Assembly: GCF_018913465.1 (NCBI RefSeq) | Contig: NZ_JABAPM010000002.1 | Location: 310,001-374,000, forward strand | Source of the DNA: Arcanobacterium phocae | GTDB lineage: Bacteria; Actinomycetota; Actinomycetes; Actinomycetales; Actinomycetaceae | Direction of reading: 5' to 3' | Length of the DNA stretch: 64,000 nucleotides | Part shown: positions 7,660-15,294 of the stretch, in pieces | Position numbering within the stretch: position 1 is the stretch's first letter | Layout: each line of letters begins with the position of its first letter | Notes under the pieces: generated by a model | What the model was told of the DNA's origin: nothing | The model's input: the letters and a program-made list of their open reading frames with translations, nothing else | Database searches by the model: none | Translations under genes and position numbers: made by a program

Positions 7660-8354
7660 AATGGTTTGGAAAAGACGAGGATGAAACCAAAAGATTTTTA
7701 GGACTTCCACTTTCGAAACTGTGGGAGGGGCAGGCAGACGCAATTCTTGACACGTTTGAACCAGAAAACCCTAATCTTTTTGTGCCTCGACACTACGGTC
7801 TAGGTTGGAGCCTCAATCTGGGCGCAGTCGCAGTCAAAGCCGGATGGATTCGTCCTGATGATTCCCTGCCCGATCTTTCCAACTTTATTCCCACCTCCGT
7901 GCGCCAATCTGTATCGCTGGCACAGATTGCAAGTGCCCTAGCAGTGATCGCCAGTGCAGCAAAGGTGGCACAACACGAGTCTGTGCCAACAAGCTGGACT
8001 CTAGGCGGACTTCCCAAAAAATTCTCTCGAGGTAGGAATGTTGCATTCGCGGCGCTTCTAACTACGGGCGCAGTAGCAACTCTTCCACGTCTTATTGCAC
8101 GGCACGAAACGGAATCTCGTGTAGCCATAAGCCTCGGGCATCACGCAGATCTACTGGGTTTTGCCTCGATGGTCACAGTCGGGCTTATAGCTACTAATAG
8201 GAGCGCTACCCATCCAGGCCAGCGCCAATTTCTGCCTATAGCAGCCCCATTACTTGCAGCGGTAATCAGCGCGAGTATAAAACTCGCCTATCTCAAAGTA
8301 GCTCTTCGAAATATTGACAAGCAATTACAAGATAAAACCGGAAAGAAAGATTAA
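7656..8354 (+). CDS. DUF5808-containing membrane protein
   Basis: A 232-residue protein. Residues about 13-65 carry the DUF5808-like element in which an N-terminal acidic helix is followed by FVPRHYGLGWSLNLG. Several weakly hydrophobic helices follow (around 85-102, 125-145, 160-180, 195-215), suggesting a membrane location. It overlaps padR by 4 bases and precedes a small PLDc_N protein and the ABC genes; this gene order is common in Actinobacteria. Biochemical role unknown; probably an accessory of the exporter or of its regulation. Confidence 0.65.
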   Translation: MKWFGKDEDETKRFLGLPLSKLWEGQADAILDTFEPENPNLFVPRHYGLGWSLNLGAVAVKAGWIRPDDSLPDLSNFIPTSVRQSVSLAQIASALAVIASAAKVAQHESVPTSWTLGGLPKKFSRGRNVAFAALLTTGAVATLPRLIARHETESRVAISLGHHADLLGFASMVTVGLIATNRSATHPGQRQFLPIAAPLLAAVISASIKLAYLKVALRNIDKQLQDKTGKKD

Positions 8355-8358
8355 AACA

Positions 8359-8688
8359 ATGAATCTCTTCGATTCCCTTTCAACACTTCCAAACTCCGCG
8401 CTTATCGCGCTTGGTATTGTGGCAGTCATTCAACTCTGCCTCATGATATGGGCGCTGGTGCGTTTGGCATCGGATAAACGCGAACAAGTCGTTGGAATAT
8501 CTCGATTCGCATGGGCAATTATCATCTTACTAGGTCAACTCATTGGCCCTATCATTTTCTTGATTTGCCACATTAAGGAAACACGAGAGCTCGATCAACA
8601 ACGTACCTTCCAACAATCTCTGGCAACTTCGGGTTCGAACCTCAGTAAAAATTCATCGACAGTTCTTGGCAATTTATACCGAAAGTAG
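8359..8688 (+). CDS. Small membrane protein with PLDc_N (phospholipase D nuclease N-terminal) domain
   Basis: A 109-residue protein with two hydrophobic helices (about 13-34 and 50-70) separated by a short basic loop. This is the PLDc_N two-helix unit found at the N-terminus of cardiolipin synthases but here without any catalytic HKD domain. The end is polar and Ser/Asn-rich. Such stand-alone PLDc_N proteins commonly sit between a PadR regulator and an ABC transporter in Gram-positive bacteria. Its function is unknown; perhaps a membrane tether or sensor. Confidence 0.7.
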   Translation: MNLFDSLSTLPNSALIALGIVAVIQLCLMIWALVRLASDKREQVVGISRFAWAIIILLGQLIGPIIFLICHIKETRELDQQRTFQQSLATSGSNLSKNSSTVLGNLYRK

Positions 8689-8694
8689 CCAATC

Positions 8695-9531
8695 ATGGAA
8701 TGGGCGATCTCAACTACAGATCTCAATAAAACGTATGGCATAAACCGCGTACTCAGCGATGTGAATCTTAAAGTTCCTTACGGATCTATCTATGGTTTTA
8801 TCGGAGCAAACGGGGCTGGAAAAACTACAACCATTCGGATTTTACTTGGTTTAGCTGCCGCTACAAGCGGAAAAGCACAGGTTTTAGGTACTGAGCGTGG
8901 CACACTTCCCCCTACGCCACTTCCAGGGGTCTCATACCTGCCCGATGTGCCTAATCTCAGTCCCTGGCTTAAAGCACGCGATGCGCTGATTACATTAGCT
9001 CGGCTAGATGGGATAAGTAGCGATATTGCTGCTGAACGGGCAAGCGACTTGCTCGATCTCGTTGGGCTGAAAAATGCACCTGGAAAAGTAGGGACTTTCT
9101 CTCGGGGAATGAAACAACGTCTAGGTATAGCTGCCGCACTCGTCAATGCGCCCAAACTCCTCATCTTGGATGAGCCAACCAGTGCTCTCGATCCGCTCGG
9201 CCGAGTTAATCTACTAGCTATCATGAGTGAATTAGCTGAGCACGTCACCGTCATGTTCTCTTCCCACATTCTTAGCGACGTGGAGAATATCTGTACTCAT
9301 ATAGGAATTCTTCACCATGGGAAACTCCTTTCGCAAGGCCCCTTGCCTAGCCTATTGGACGGGAGCCCAAGAACTAACGAACACTTAGAAATCACAGTAT
9401 CACCAGCTAATAGCACGCGAGTTATCGAAGCTCTAAAGAGCATCGATTCACATATACAGGTGACAAAGAAAAATACCGGATTAGAGCAGCTATTTGACAA
9501 TCTTGTGAAAGAGCAAGGAGGGCACCAATGA
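8695..9531 (+). CDS. ABC-2 type exporter ATP-binding protein
   Basis: Cytosolic ATPase of 278 residues. Walker A GANGAGKTT at residues 37-45, signature FSRGMKQRLGI, Walker B LLILDEPTSALDP and H-loop SSHILSDVE. The order and spacing fit the CcmA/bacteriocin-export group of ABC-2 transporters, and residues 215-278 form the usual regulatory tail. Its stop overlaps the permease start by 4 bases. It powers export by the following permease; substrate unknown, with antimicrobial peptides or lipids the usual candidates for PadR-linked systems. Confidence 0.9.
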   Translation: MEWAISTTDLNKTYGINRVLSDVNLKVPYGSIYGFIGANGAGKTTTIRILLGLAAATSGKAQVLGTERGTLPPTPLPGVSYLPDVPNLSPWLKARDALITLARLDGISSDIAAERASDLLDLVGLKNAPGKVGTFSRGMKQRLGIAAALVNAPKLLILDEPTSALDPLGRVNLLAIMSELAEHVTVMFSSHILSDVENICTHIGILHHGKLLSQGPLPSLLDGSPRTNEHLEITVSPANSTRVIEALKSIDSHIQVTKKNTGLEQLFDNLVKEQGGHQ

Positions 9532-10310
9532 TATCTGCTCGGATTATTCCAATTTGGCGTTATCACTTTACTTATCAGCTACGGTTTACCGGTACCTGGA
9601 TCCTATTCTTCCTGATAACTTTCCTAGCTACGACACAGGGACTGATCACGGAACATGCACCCGAACTTTTGAAGACTCTCGCCGGTCCTGGGATGTCCGA
9701 TATTCTCGCCACTTCCCTTCCAGAGCCATCTTGGCAAGAATCCTACGCCGGGTGGGTGAAGAATCTCGCGCAGATCGTATCCCTAGCGTTCATCGTCGTC
9801 AACGCCCTCTCTTGCGCTAGGCTCTCCTCTGGCGGTGATATTCCATTCATCCTGACCCGAAACGTGAGAAGATCCGATTACTTGGGCTGGGCAACTTTTA
9901 CTGTATGGGTATTGACAGTTTTCCTCGCATTCCTCGGGGCAACTTTCATGTGGTTGGGTACCTTGCTTCTCTTTCCCGGGACCCCTTATCTTCCTATTTT
10001 GACGGCAACTCTCGTATGGGCACTCCAGATGATCATCATCTACGCATGCCAAGTTCTTGCTACCACATGGAAAAGCGGCGTCGGCTCTCCATTGATAGTA
10101 GGACTGGGAGTCTATTTCTTTATAGCTATTGCTGGCATGTGGGATAAAGCGGCAAACTATACCCCACTGGGTCTAGGAAAACTCACCGATCAACTGGCAC
10201 AAAATGCTCCAGCCCCTCTATGGCTCTGGCCGATTCTCACCAGCGCACTTCTTATTGGACTTCTTACTAGTGCAGCAATCCATCGTTTCAACCGCATAGA
10301 ACTGGGCTGA
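9528..10310 (+). CDS. ABC-2 type permease
   Basis: Integral membrane protein of 260 residues with six hydrophobic segments (about 17-37, 80-97, 118-142, 148-172, 182-202, 230-252). This is the normal ABC-2 permease architecture. It has low sequence identity to anything I can name; the assignment rests on topology and its 4-bp overlap with the ATPase gene. It is the last gene of the padR operon. The 208 bp that follow contain no obvious gene. Confidence 0.8.
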   Translation: MISARIIPIWRYHFTYQLRFTGTWILFFLITFLATTQGLITEHAPELLKTLAGPGMSDILATSLPEPSWQESYAGWVKNLAQIVSLAFIVVNALSCARLSSGGDIPFILTRNVRRSDYLGWATFTVWVLTVFLAFLGATFMWLGTLLLFPGTPYLPILTATLVWALQMIIIYACQVLATTWKSGVGSPLIVGLGVYFFIAIAGMWDKAANYTPLGLGKLTDQLAQNAPAPLWLWPILTSALLIGLLTSAAIHRFNRIELG

Positions 10311-10518
10311 CCACACGTAGCTGGCAGATTGTCATGCGAAAACGAACAACCTGTAACACCGCAGTACACGAGAAGTTGCTCAGAGAATTTCACTGTCACC
10401 TTAAACGCACCTGCACCGTACCACAACAGTGCTACTGTGACTCTAAGGTGTGTGCTCGACGCCGTCGAGTAGCATTCGGTTAATGCCTACGTAGTGTATT
10501 GAATAGTTAGGTGGAGTA

Positions 10519-10899
10519 ATGAAACTTTCACAGATTCTTTTGTCTGGAATTTTTGTCACAGCGGGTTTTGATTCCGTCAAGAAGCCAGGTGGTCGCGTAC
10601 AAATCACACAGGATTTCATGGCCGATCTTGGCATTGAGGTTAGCCACGAGAATGCTGAACTCATGGTTCGCGCAAACGGAGCTGTTATGGTTGGCGCCGG
10701 CGCGGCACTAGCTCTTGGCATTTTCCCGAAACTTTCCGCGCTCGGCCTTGTTGGTGCTCTTGTTCCGACGACGCTCGCCGGGCATCCTTTCTGGAAGTCT
10801 GCTCCGGAGGCAAAAGGTATGCAACAGATCCAGTTCTTTAAGAACCTCGCCGCAATCGGTGGTCTCGTTGGCGTACTTGAAGCCAAACAGAAGCACTGA
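10519..10899 (+). CDS. DoxX family membrane protein
   Basis: A 126-residue protein with the DoxX layout: an N-terminal helix (LSQILLSGIFVTAGFDSVKK), a central pair of hydrophobic segments including GAVMVGAGAALALGIFPKL, a loop with HPFW and a final helix. DoxX-like proteins are quinone- or redox-linked membrane proteins of unclear biochemistry. A GGTGGAG site precedes the ATG. Only 21 bases separate it from the flavoprotein reductase gene, so co-transcription and a shared redox role are likely. Confidence 0.8.
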   Translation: MKLSQILLSGIFVTAGFDSVKKPGGRVQITQDFMADLGIEVSHENAELMVRANGAVMVGAGAALALGIFPKLSALGLVGALVPTTLAGHPFWKSAPEAKGMQQIQFFKNLAAIGGLVGVLEAKQKH

Positions 10900-10920
10900 T
10901 TTCAGTTATAGCGTGATTAT

Positions 10921-12375
10921 ATGAGTAATAAAACAGTTGATGTCATTGTTATTGGCGCCGGCCCGGTAGGCGAAAATGTGGCGCAATATGCCCACGATGG
11001 CGGACTCTCCGTCCTCCTCGTTGATAAGGAACTGTTTGGGGGCGAATGTTCCTACTACGCATGTATTCCAAGCAAAGCCCTCCTGCGCCCCGTGGATCTA
11101 GCACATACAACAGATCACGTGCAGGGTGTCAGCGGCGCGAGTGTCAAGGCGCGCGACATGTTGGCTCGCCGTGACGAATGGGTGAGCGAATATGATGACA
11201 GCTCCCAAATAACCTGGGCACAAGACGCCGGCTTGGAAGTGGCACGCGGCCATGCACGTATCGTGGGAGAACGCCGGGTTGAAATCACGCCAGTAGATGG
11301 CGGCACAACCGCTAATGAGCCTCAAACCACCGAACCCTACACCGTCGAGGCACGCGTTGCAGTCGTTCTGGCCACCGGGTCAACGCCGGTCATTCCAAAC
11401 ATGTACCAAGGTGTGAATGCCTGGGGATCGCGTGATGCAACTGGAGTCGTTGAGGTCCCAGATCGTTTAGTTATTGTAGGCGGTGGCGTCGTCGCAGTAG
11501 AAGCCGCTACCTGGATGCAAGCATTAGGCACTAAGGTCACGATGCTTGTGCGCGGATCGTCACTCCTGGATCGCTCTGAACCTTTTGCTGGCCAATTCGT
11601 TAAGGAATCCCTTGAAAACCAGGGCATCACAGTCTTAACGAACGCTGAAGTGATAGCAGTTAAGCGCGATCCGGCATTGAACCCGAACCCAAAAATCGGG
11701 CATATTCACGGCGGAACCGTACACCTCGACGTCGTTACCCGTTCACATTCCGCAGATGGTGACACAGTGAAAACTCTCGATGCCGATGAGCTTCTTGTCG
11801 CAACAGGCCGGCGCCCGGCGGTGGCTAACGTCGGACTCGACACCGTTGGTCTTACCCCGGATGACGTGCGGAACGGAAACCTTCCTGAGTGGCTACATAC
11901 CATTGGCGATGCCGGAACCGGCGCACCTCTCACCCACCAAGGCAAATATGAGGCGCGAGTGCTCGGCGCGAAACTCGCAGGCACACAAGAAACCGCACCA
12001 AATGTAGAGGTTCCTGTTCCACAGGTCGTGTTCACCGATCCGCAAGTCGCATCGGTTGGCCTGACAGAAGCTCAAGCACAAAAGCAGGGACACGAGGTAC
12101 TCACCAGCGAAGTTGAGATCACATCCGCTGCCGGAGTTGAGCTGTTACGTGACGATGCGAACGGCAAAGCCAAGCTCGTCGTAGATGCGCACACCGGCGC
12201 GCTACTCGGTGCAACATTCGTCGGCCCGGATGTTGCCGAGCTTCTCCACGCAGCCACAGTTGCTATCGTCGGCGAATTGCCGGTGCGAGTTCTGCGCCAT
12301 GCCGTGCCTGCGTATCCGACCGCATCCGAAATTTGGCTGCGATTGCTTGAGGAGTTCCCGGTAGAGCTGCGGTGA
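10921..12375 (+). CDS. FAD-dependent pyridine nucleotide-disulfide oxidoreductase
   Basis: 484-residue flavoprotein of the dihydrolipoamide dehydrogenase/mercuric reductase class. FAD-binding GAGPVG at residues 12-17; redox pair Cys43 and Cys48 in GGECSYYACIPSK; NAD(P)-binding VIVGGGVVAVEAA near residue 185; second FAD element TIGDAG; C-terminal dimerisation domain. The conserved C-terminal His-Pro of lipoamide and glutathione reductases is replaced: the segment reads PAYPTASE, with Tyr in the His position. It is therefore probably not a lipoamide dehydrogenase; quinone or metal reduction is more likely. Linked to the upstream DoxX gene. Confidence 0.85.
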   Translation: MSNKTVDVIVIGAGPVGENVAQYAHDGGLSVLLVDKELFGGECSYYACIPSKALLRPVDLAHTTDHVQGVSGASVKARDMLARRDEWVSEYDDSSQITWAQDAGLEVARGHARIVGERRVEITPVDGGTTANEPQTTEPYTVEARVAVVLATGSTPVIPNMYQGVNAWGSRDATGVVEVPDRLVIVGGGVVAVEAATWMQALGTKVTMLVRGSSLLDRSEPFAGQFVKESLENQGITVLTNAEVIAVKRDPALNPNPKIGHIHGGTVHLDVVTRSHSADGDTVKTLDADELLVATGRRPAVANVGLDTVGLTPDDVRNGNLPEWLHTIGDAGTGAPLTHQGKYEARVLGAKLAGTQETAPNVEVPVPQVVFTDPQVASVGLTEAQAQKQGHEVLTSEVEITSAAGVELLRDDANGKAKLVVDAHTGALLGATFVGPDVAELLHAATVAIVGELPVRVLRHAVPAYPTASEIWLRLLEEFPVELR

Positions 12376-12393
12376 AGCCCAGTAGAACTGCAA

Positions 12394-12431
12394 TGAGGCG
12401 GCTCAGAGCTATGAAGCTTTGAGCCGCCTCA
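12394..12431. terminator. Hairpin terminator after the flavoprotein gene
   Basis: TGAGGCGGCTCA (12394-12405) pairs perfectly with TGAGCCGCCTCA (12420-12431) around a 14-base loop that itself contains AGCT/AGCT. There is no long T-run, but the position between convergent units (flavoprotein and hsdR remnant) fits a bidirectional terminator. Confidence 0.7.
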
Positions 12432-12456
12432 TCACATAACGCAAGTTAATAATTAT

Positions 12457-13153
12457 TCAGAAACTACATCTTGGCGGTTGAGCCTGACGTGGATTAATGG
12501 CAATAAGATCCCATCGATGTCTGCTTTGAAGATCGCGTCTGAAAGATACTTCATCGCGAATTCGTGATTTTGCGTCATCCGGGATGAGCATAACTTTAGG
12601 CATCTTCTCGTCATAGACGATTTTGAATAAATCCAACGTGTTGTGCGCACGCAACAGATTCTCATCATCTTGAGCCAAGTCCTCAGCCACCTGTTCGAGA
12701 ACTTTATCCATGTTGGTAAACTCGGTTCCCCATCGATCATTCAACGTGTCAAGGATCTTCGACAATCGCTCTCGTTCATCCTCGGTTGCCATGGCGAGCT
12801 TCGGCGAATTGGTCAATTCTCCGACCTCGTCTTCGAGTTTAATCGATCCTTCATACACTGATTGGAGGCGATAGTACTGCAGCGTTACCTCATCATCTAG
12901 GTGTGGAGCCGGGTCACCGTCGATATGAAGTTTCCGAGTCAACAGTTTGGCATAAGCAGCGAATTTATGGAGTCGAAAATGGTTTGTTCCTTCTGTTTGA
13001 TATAGAAAACCTTAGCGAGCCCTGAAATTTCTTCCTCGCTGTATTCGACACTTTCATAGTCCACATTGTCAGAGAATGCTACCAATACTCCGAGGCCGGT
13101 ATCGCCCTTGGACTTAATGTAGCTTTGCAAACGAAGAAATATCGCGCCTCCTT
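12457..13153 (-). pseudogene. Remnant of type I restriction enzyme R subunit (hsdR) C-terminal part
   Basis: Two minus-strand pieces meet at about 12940. The upstream piece (from about 13153) reads LQSYIKSKGDTGLGVLVAFS and an acidic helix, matching the region after the HsdR helicase domain. The downstream piece (12942 to 12457) reads EVTLQYYRLQSVYEGSIKL and later ILDTLNDRWGTEFT, typical of the HsdR C-terminal helical domain. The nuclease and helicase motifs are missing and a central deletion/frameshift separates the parts, so the gene is dead. No hsdM or hsdS is nearby. Confidence 0.68.
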
Positions 13154-13567
13154 AGTCCGATACTAGTTGAGCGTTAACAACACCTGTTGCGCCTATTTCC
13201 CTCCATTTCGCTACGCACATGGATACAGCCCAAAAATGGGCTTTACACGTATTATGCGTCTGTATGACTTTGACAGTCAGCGACGCATGGAGCTTTCTCG
13301 TGTCATCTCGAAAGCACATCACCAAAAATCGTTCCATACGGGAGATCAACAACCGGAATCCTGGCTACGAGCTTTCACAGATTTACGTATCAAAGGTGCT
13401 CATTACACGCGGTTCTACCTGTGGCATTTTTCAACTATTCCTCGGTTTTCCAGAAGATTGGGAAAATCTACTCCTAGAGAACTCCTGTCACGAGTCGTTG
13501 CGATAGAAGTAGCACTCGTTCCCGTCCACAAGCAGTCTCTTCTCCCAACCCGATACACCACTGCCCC
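13154..13567. other. Region without convincing gene
   Basis: Open frames of up to 143 codons exist on the plus strand (for example 13167-13598 and 13219-13506), but they overlap one another, lack ribosome sites and resemble no protein I know. The stretch sits next to the hsdR remnant and ends at the 78-bp hairpin repeat, so I regard it as decayed sequence. Confidence 0.45.
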
Positions 13568-13645
13568 GACAGCCAATCTCGGTAATAGCGCAAACTGAGG
13601 CCATATACGCCGAAGTTTGTGCTATTACCCGGTTTACCTAACGCC
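13568..13645. repeat. 78-bp hairpin repeat, copy A
   Basis: Matches 16344-16421 at 71 of 78 positions. Internal arms at positions 14-28 and 48-62 of the unit (GGTAATAGCGCAAAC and GTTTGTGCTATTACC) form a 15-bp stem with one G-T pair. Relative to copy B, unit positions 16 and 60, which pair with each other, have both changed (T-A here, C-G there), keeping the stem. It lies upstream of the DNA glycosylase gene. Confidence 0.85.
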
Positions 13646-13692
13646 ATTTCCCATATACTTACAGTGAGTCGGCAAGATTACGGTGAAATAAA

Positions 13693-14340
13693 ATGAGCCC
13701 TACACTGCGTGAGCTCTTTGAGCTTTTGAAAATACAGGTACCAGCTGGAACCTGGTGGCCGGGCGAATCCAGGTTCGAGATCGCCGTTGGCGCGATACTG
13801 ACCCAAAATACCTCCTGGCACAACGTCGAGTCTGCCATCGATAATGTGCGCGACGCGGGTTTGCTATGTCCCGAACGCCTCTTAGCTGCCGACGACGAAA
13901 CAGTGGCTGACTTAATTCGCCCGTGCGGATATTACAAAGCCAAGACACGCTATCTCAACGAACTGACCGCTTGGTTCATCAAGCGCGATCAACACGCCAA
14001 GCATCTGAGCACACCTGAACTACGCGAAGAACTACTACGGATTCACGGAGTTGGCGAGGAAACAGCCGACGATCTTTTGCTTTACATCTATGATCGGCCG
14101 GTTTTCATCTACGACCTCTACGCCCGCCGGCTATTAGCAGCCGCCGGATACGGGGAGTATCGAAGCTATACGCATGCCAGACACGCCCTAGATCCGATGG
14201 TCACTAACGCCGGATTCTCCACCTTGGAGTTGGCAAAGTTTCACGGACTCATCGTCGACGGCGGAAAACGAGCGCGCCAACTGGGTGGCTGGGAACAGGC
14301 ATACCCGCTCCTTGTCCGTGGAGCTTTTAAGCCTAACTAA
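13693..14340 (+). CDS. HhH-GPD DNA glycosylase, MagIII-like (endonuclease III related)
   Basis: 215-residue base-excision repair protein of the endonuclease III superfamily. It starts like EndoIII (FEIAVGAILTQNTSW), carries the helix-hairpin-helix LLRIHGVGEETADDLLLYI and a catalytic Asp in VFIYDLYARR. EndoIII has a catalytic lysine in its GVGRKTA loop; here the loop is GVGEETA, so AP-lyase activity should be absent. There is also no four-cysteine iron-sulfur cluster. Both features are known for MagIII-type 3-methyladenine glycosylases, so removal of alkylated bases is the likely role. Monocistronic. Confidence 0.82.
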   Translation: MSPTLRELFELLKIQVPAGTWWPGESRFEIAVGAILTQNTSWHNVESAIDNVRDAGLLCPERLLAADDETVADLIRPCGYYKAKTRYLNELTAWFIKRDQHAKHLSTPELREELLRIHGVGEETADDLLLYIYDRPVFIYDLYARRLLAAAGYGEYRSYTHARHALDPMVTNAGFSTLELAKFHGLIVDGGKRARQLGGWEQAYPLLVRGAFKPN

Positions 14341-14453
14341 GCAGACCATCACAACAGCCGGAAGACTTACCCGAATCACAAAGTTTTATCGAAAGCATCT
14401 GGCTAAATGTATAATCGAAGCAATTTATCAGTATCGCCGGAAAGGTAAGATCT

Positions 14454-14882
14454 GTGCGCAACCAACCACGAATGAGCTACAAACCTCTTATTATCGCTCT
14501 AATAATGGCACTACTTTTTGCGTTGTGGTGGTTTCGCGGGTCCTTTTTACATGACGAAAACAACTGGCTTCACAACCCTGTTGTGCTCTTTTTGAGCTTG
14601 CATGCCTCAAATCTTGTTGGCGGCCTAGGAGTTGCGCTCGGCGGTTACTTTACATATCACTTTACTAAGCGTACTCACCACTCTTCCTGGGTATTTTCTG
14701 CCTGGTTTTTAGCCATACTTGCTTTTCTCTTAGCATGCGGTGTAGAAATCTGGGGACTCTACGTGGGCGCTCCTTTCGATATTCTCGACGCGTCCAGTTC
14801 CGCATTAAGCGCATTTTTGGGAGCCTATGTCTTATTCGGCGCACTTACCCCGCTTCGGTGCACTTATCCCGCGTCAAAATAG
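14454..14882 (+). CDS. Predicted membrane protein, four helices
   Basis: 142 residues from a GTG at 14454 with AAAGGT about 8 bases upstream; ATG 14472 is an alternative. Hydrophobic segments lie at about 10-27, 42-66, 78-100 and 110-132, with a His-rich loop HFTKRTHHSS. A TATAAT box at 14410 is a candidate promoter. No family is recognised. It stands alone between the glycosylase and the HTH/Clp-N pair. Confidence 0.6.
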   Translation: MRNQPRMSYKPLIIALIMALLFALWWFRGSFLHDENNWLHNPVVLFLSLHASNLVGGLGVALGGYFTYHFTKRTHHSSWVFSAWFLAILAFLLACGVEIWGLYVGAPFDILDASSSALSAFLGAYVLFGALTPLRCTYPASK

Positions 14883-15001
14883 TCAGTAGAGCAGTTAACT
14901 AGTGCCCTACCATAACTGACATTATTATCCCCACGCGAAGGGGAGTAACGCACAGATATAAATAATCTGAATACCCAGACAAGCTACGCCAACAGCCACC
15001 T

Positions 15002-15048
15002 TGTCAACATCTGTTGACAGAACTTCGTTAGCAACATATATTGCTAAC
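15002..15048 (+). promoter_or_regulatory. Leaderless promoter with two inverted-repeat operators
   Basis: TTGACA (15014-15019), exact 17-bp spacer, TATATT (15037-15042), then 6 bases to the ATG at 15049, so transcription should start at or within a base of the start codon. TGTCAAC-N4-GTTGACA (15002-15019) covers the -35 element. GTTAGCAA-N6-TTGCTAAC (15027-15048) covers the -10 element and abuts the ATG. Two different palindromes over one promoter suggest tight dual control. Confidence 0.8.
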
Positions 15049-15294
15049 ATGGATACCTTAAGCATTACCGACGTCGCAGCAGATCTGCGCGATCCAAAAT
15101 CCGGCCTGCGCGCCGTCGCCACCTTGCGCTCCCTCACCGAGCGGTTAGAACTAGCGCAGGTTGAGGCCGGACTCAAAGCAGGCATGAGCTGGCAAGATAT
15201 CGCCGCTTGTCTAGGAATTTCCCGACAAGCGGTTCACCGCAAATACGCAAAAAAGATCGACCCAACAATTCCAGTTCCTCGGAGGCAACGATGA
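15049..15294 (+). CDS. HTH DNA-binding protein paired with Clp-N protein
   Basis: 81-residue protein. After a helical N-terminus (LRAVATLRSLTERLELAQ), it carries a helix-turn-helix at about residues 45-68 (MSWQDIAACLGISRQAVHRK). The start is ATG 15049, not the longer frame, because the -10 element lies directly upstream. Such small HTH proteins encoded just before a Clp N-terminal-domain protein are common in Actinobacteria. It probably binds the palindromes in its own promoter (inference). Its stop overlaps the next ATG by 4 bases. Confidence 0.82.
   Translation: MDTLSITDVAADLRDPKSGLRAVATLRSLTERLELAQVEAGLKAGMSWQDIAACLGISRQAVHRKYAKKIDPTIPVPRRQR

Noticed and set aside
10443-10886. 147-codon minus-strand ORF opposite the DoxX gene
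   Set aside because: The plus strand encodes a well-formed DoxX protein with a ribosome site; the minus ORF has neither.
13167-13598. 143-codon plus-strand ORF after the hsdR remnant
   Set aside because: No ribosome site, no recognisable domain, overlaps another ORF and runs into the hairpin repeat.
14927-14953. CRISPR-like unit with CCCC-ACGCGAA-GGGG
   Set aside because: It resembles a type I-E repeat core, but only a single copy is present, no spacers follow and no cas genes are in the window. A chance short hairpin is more likely.
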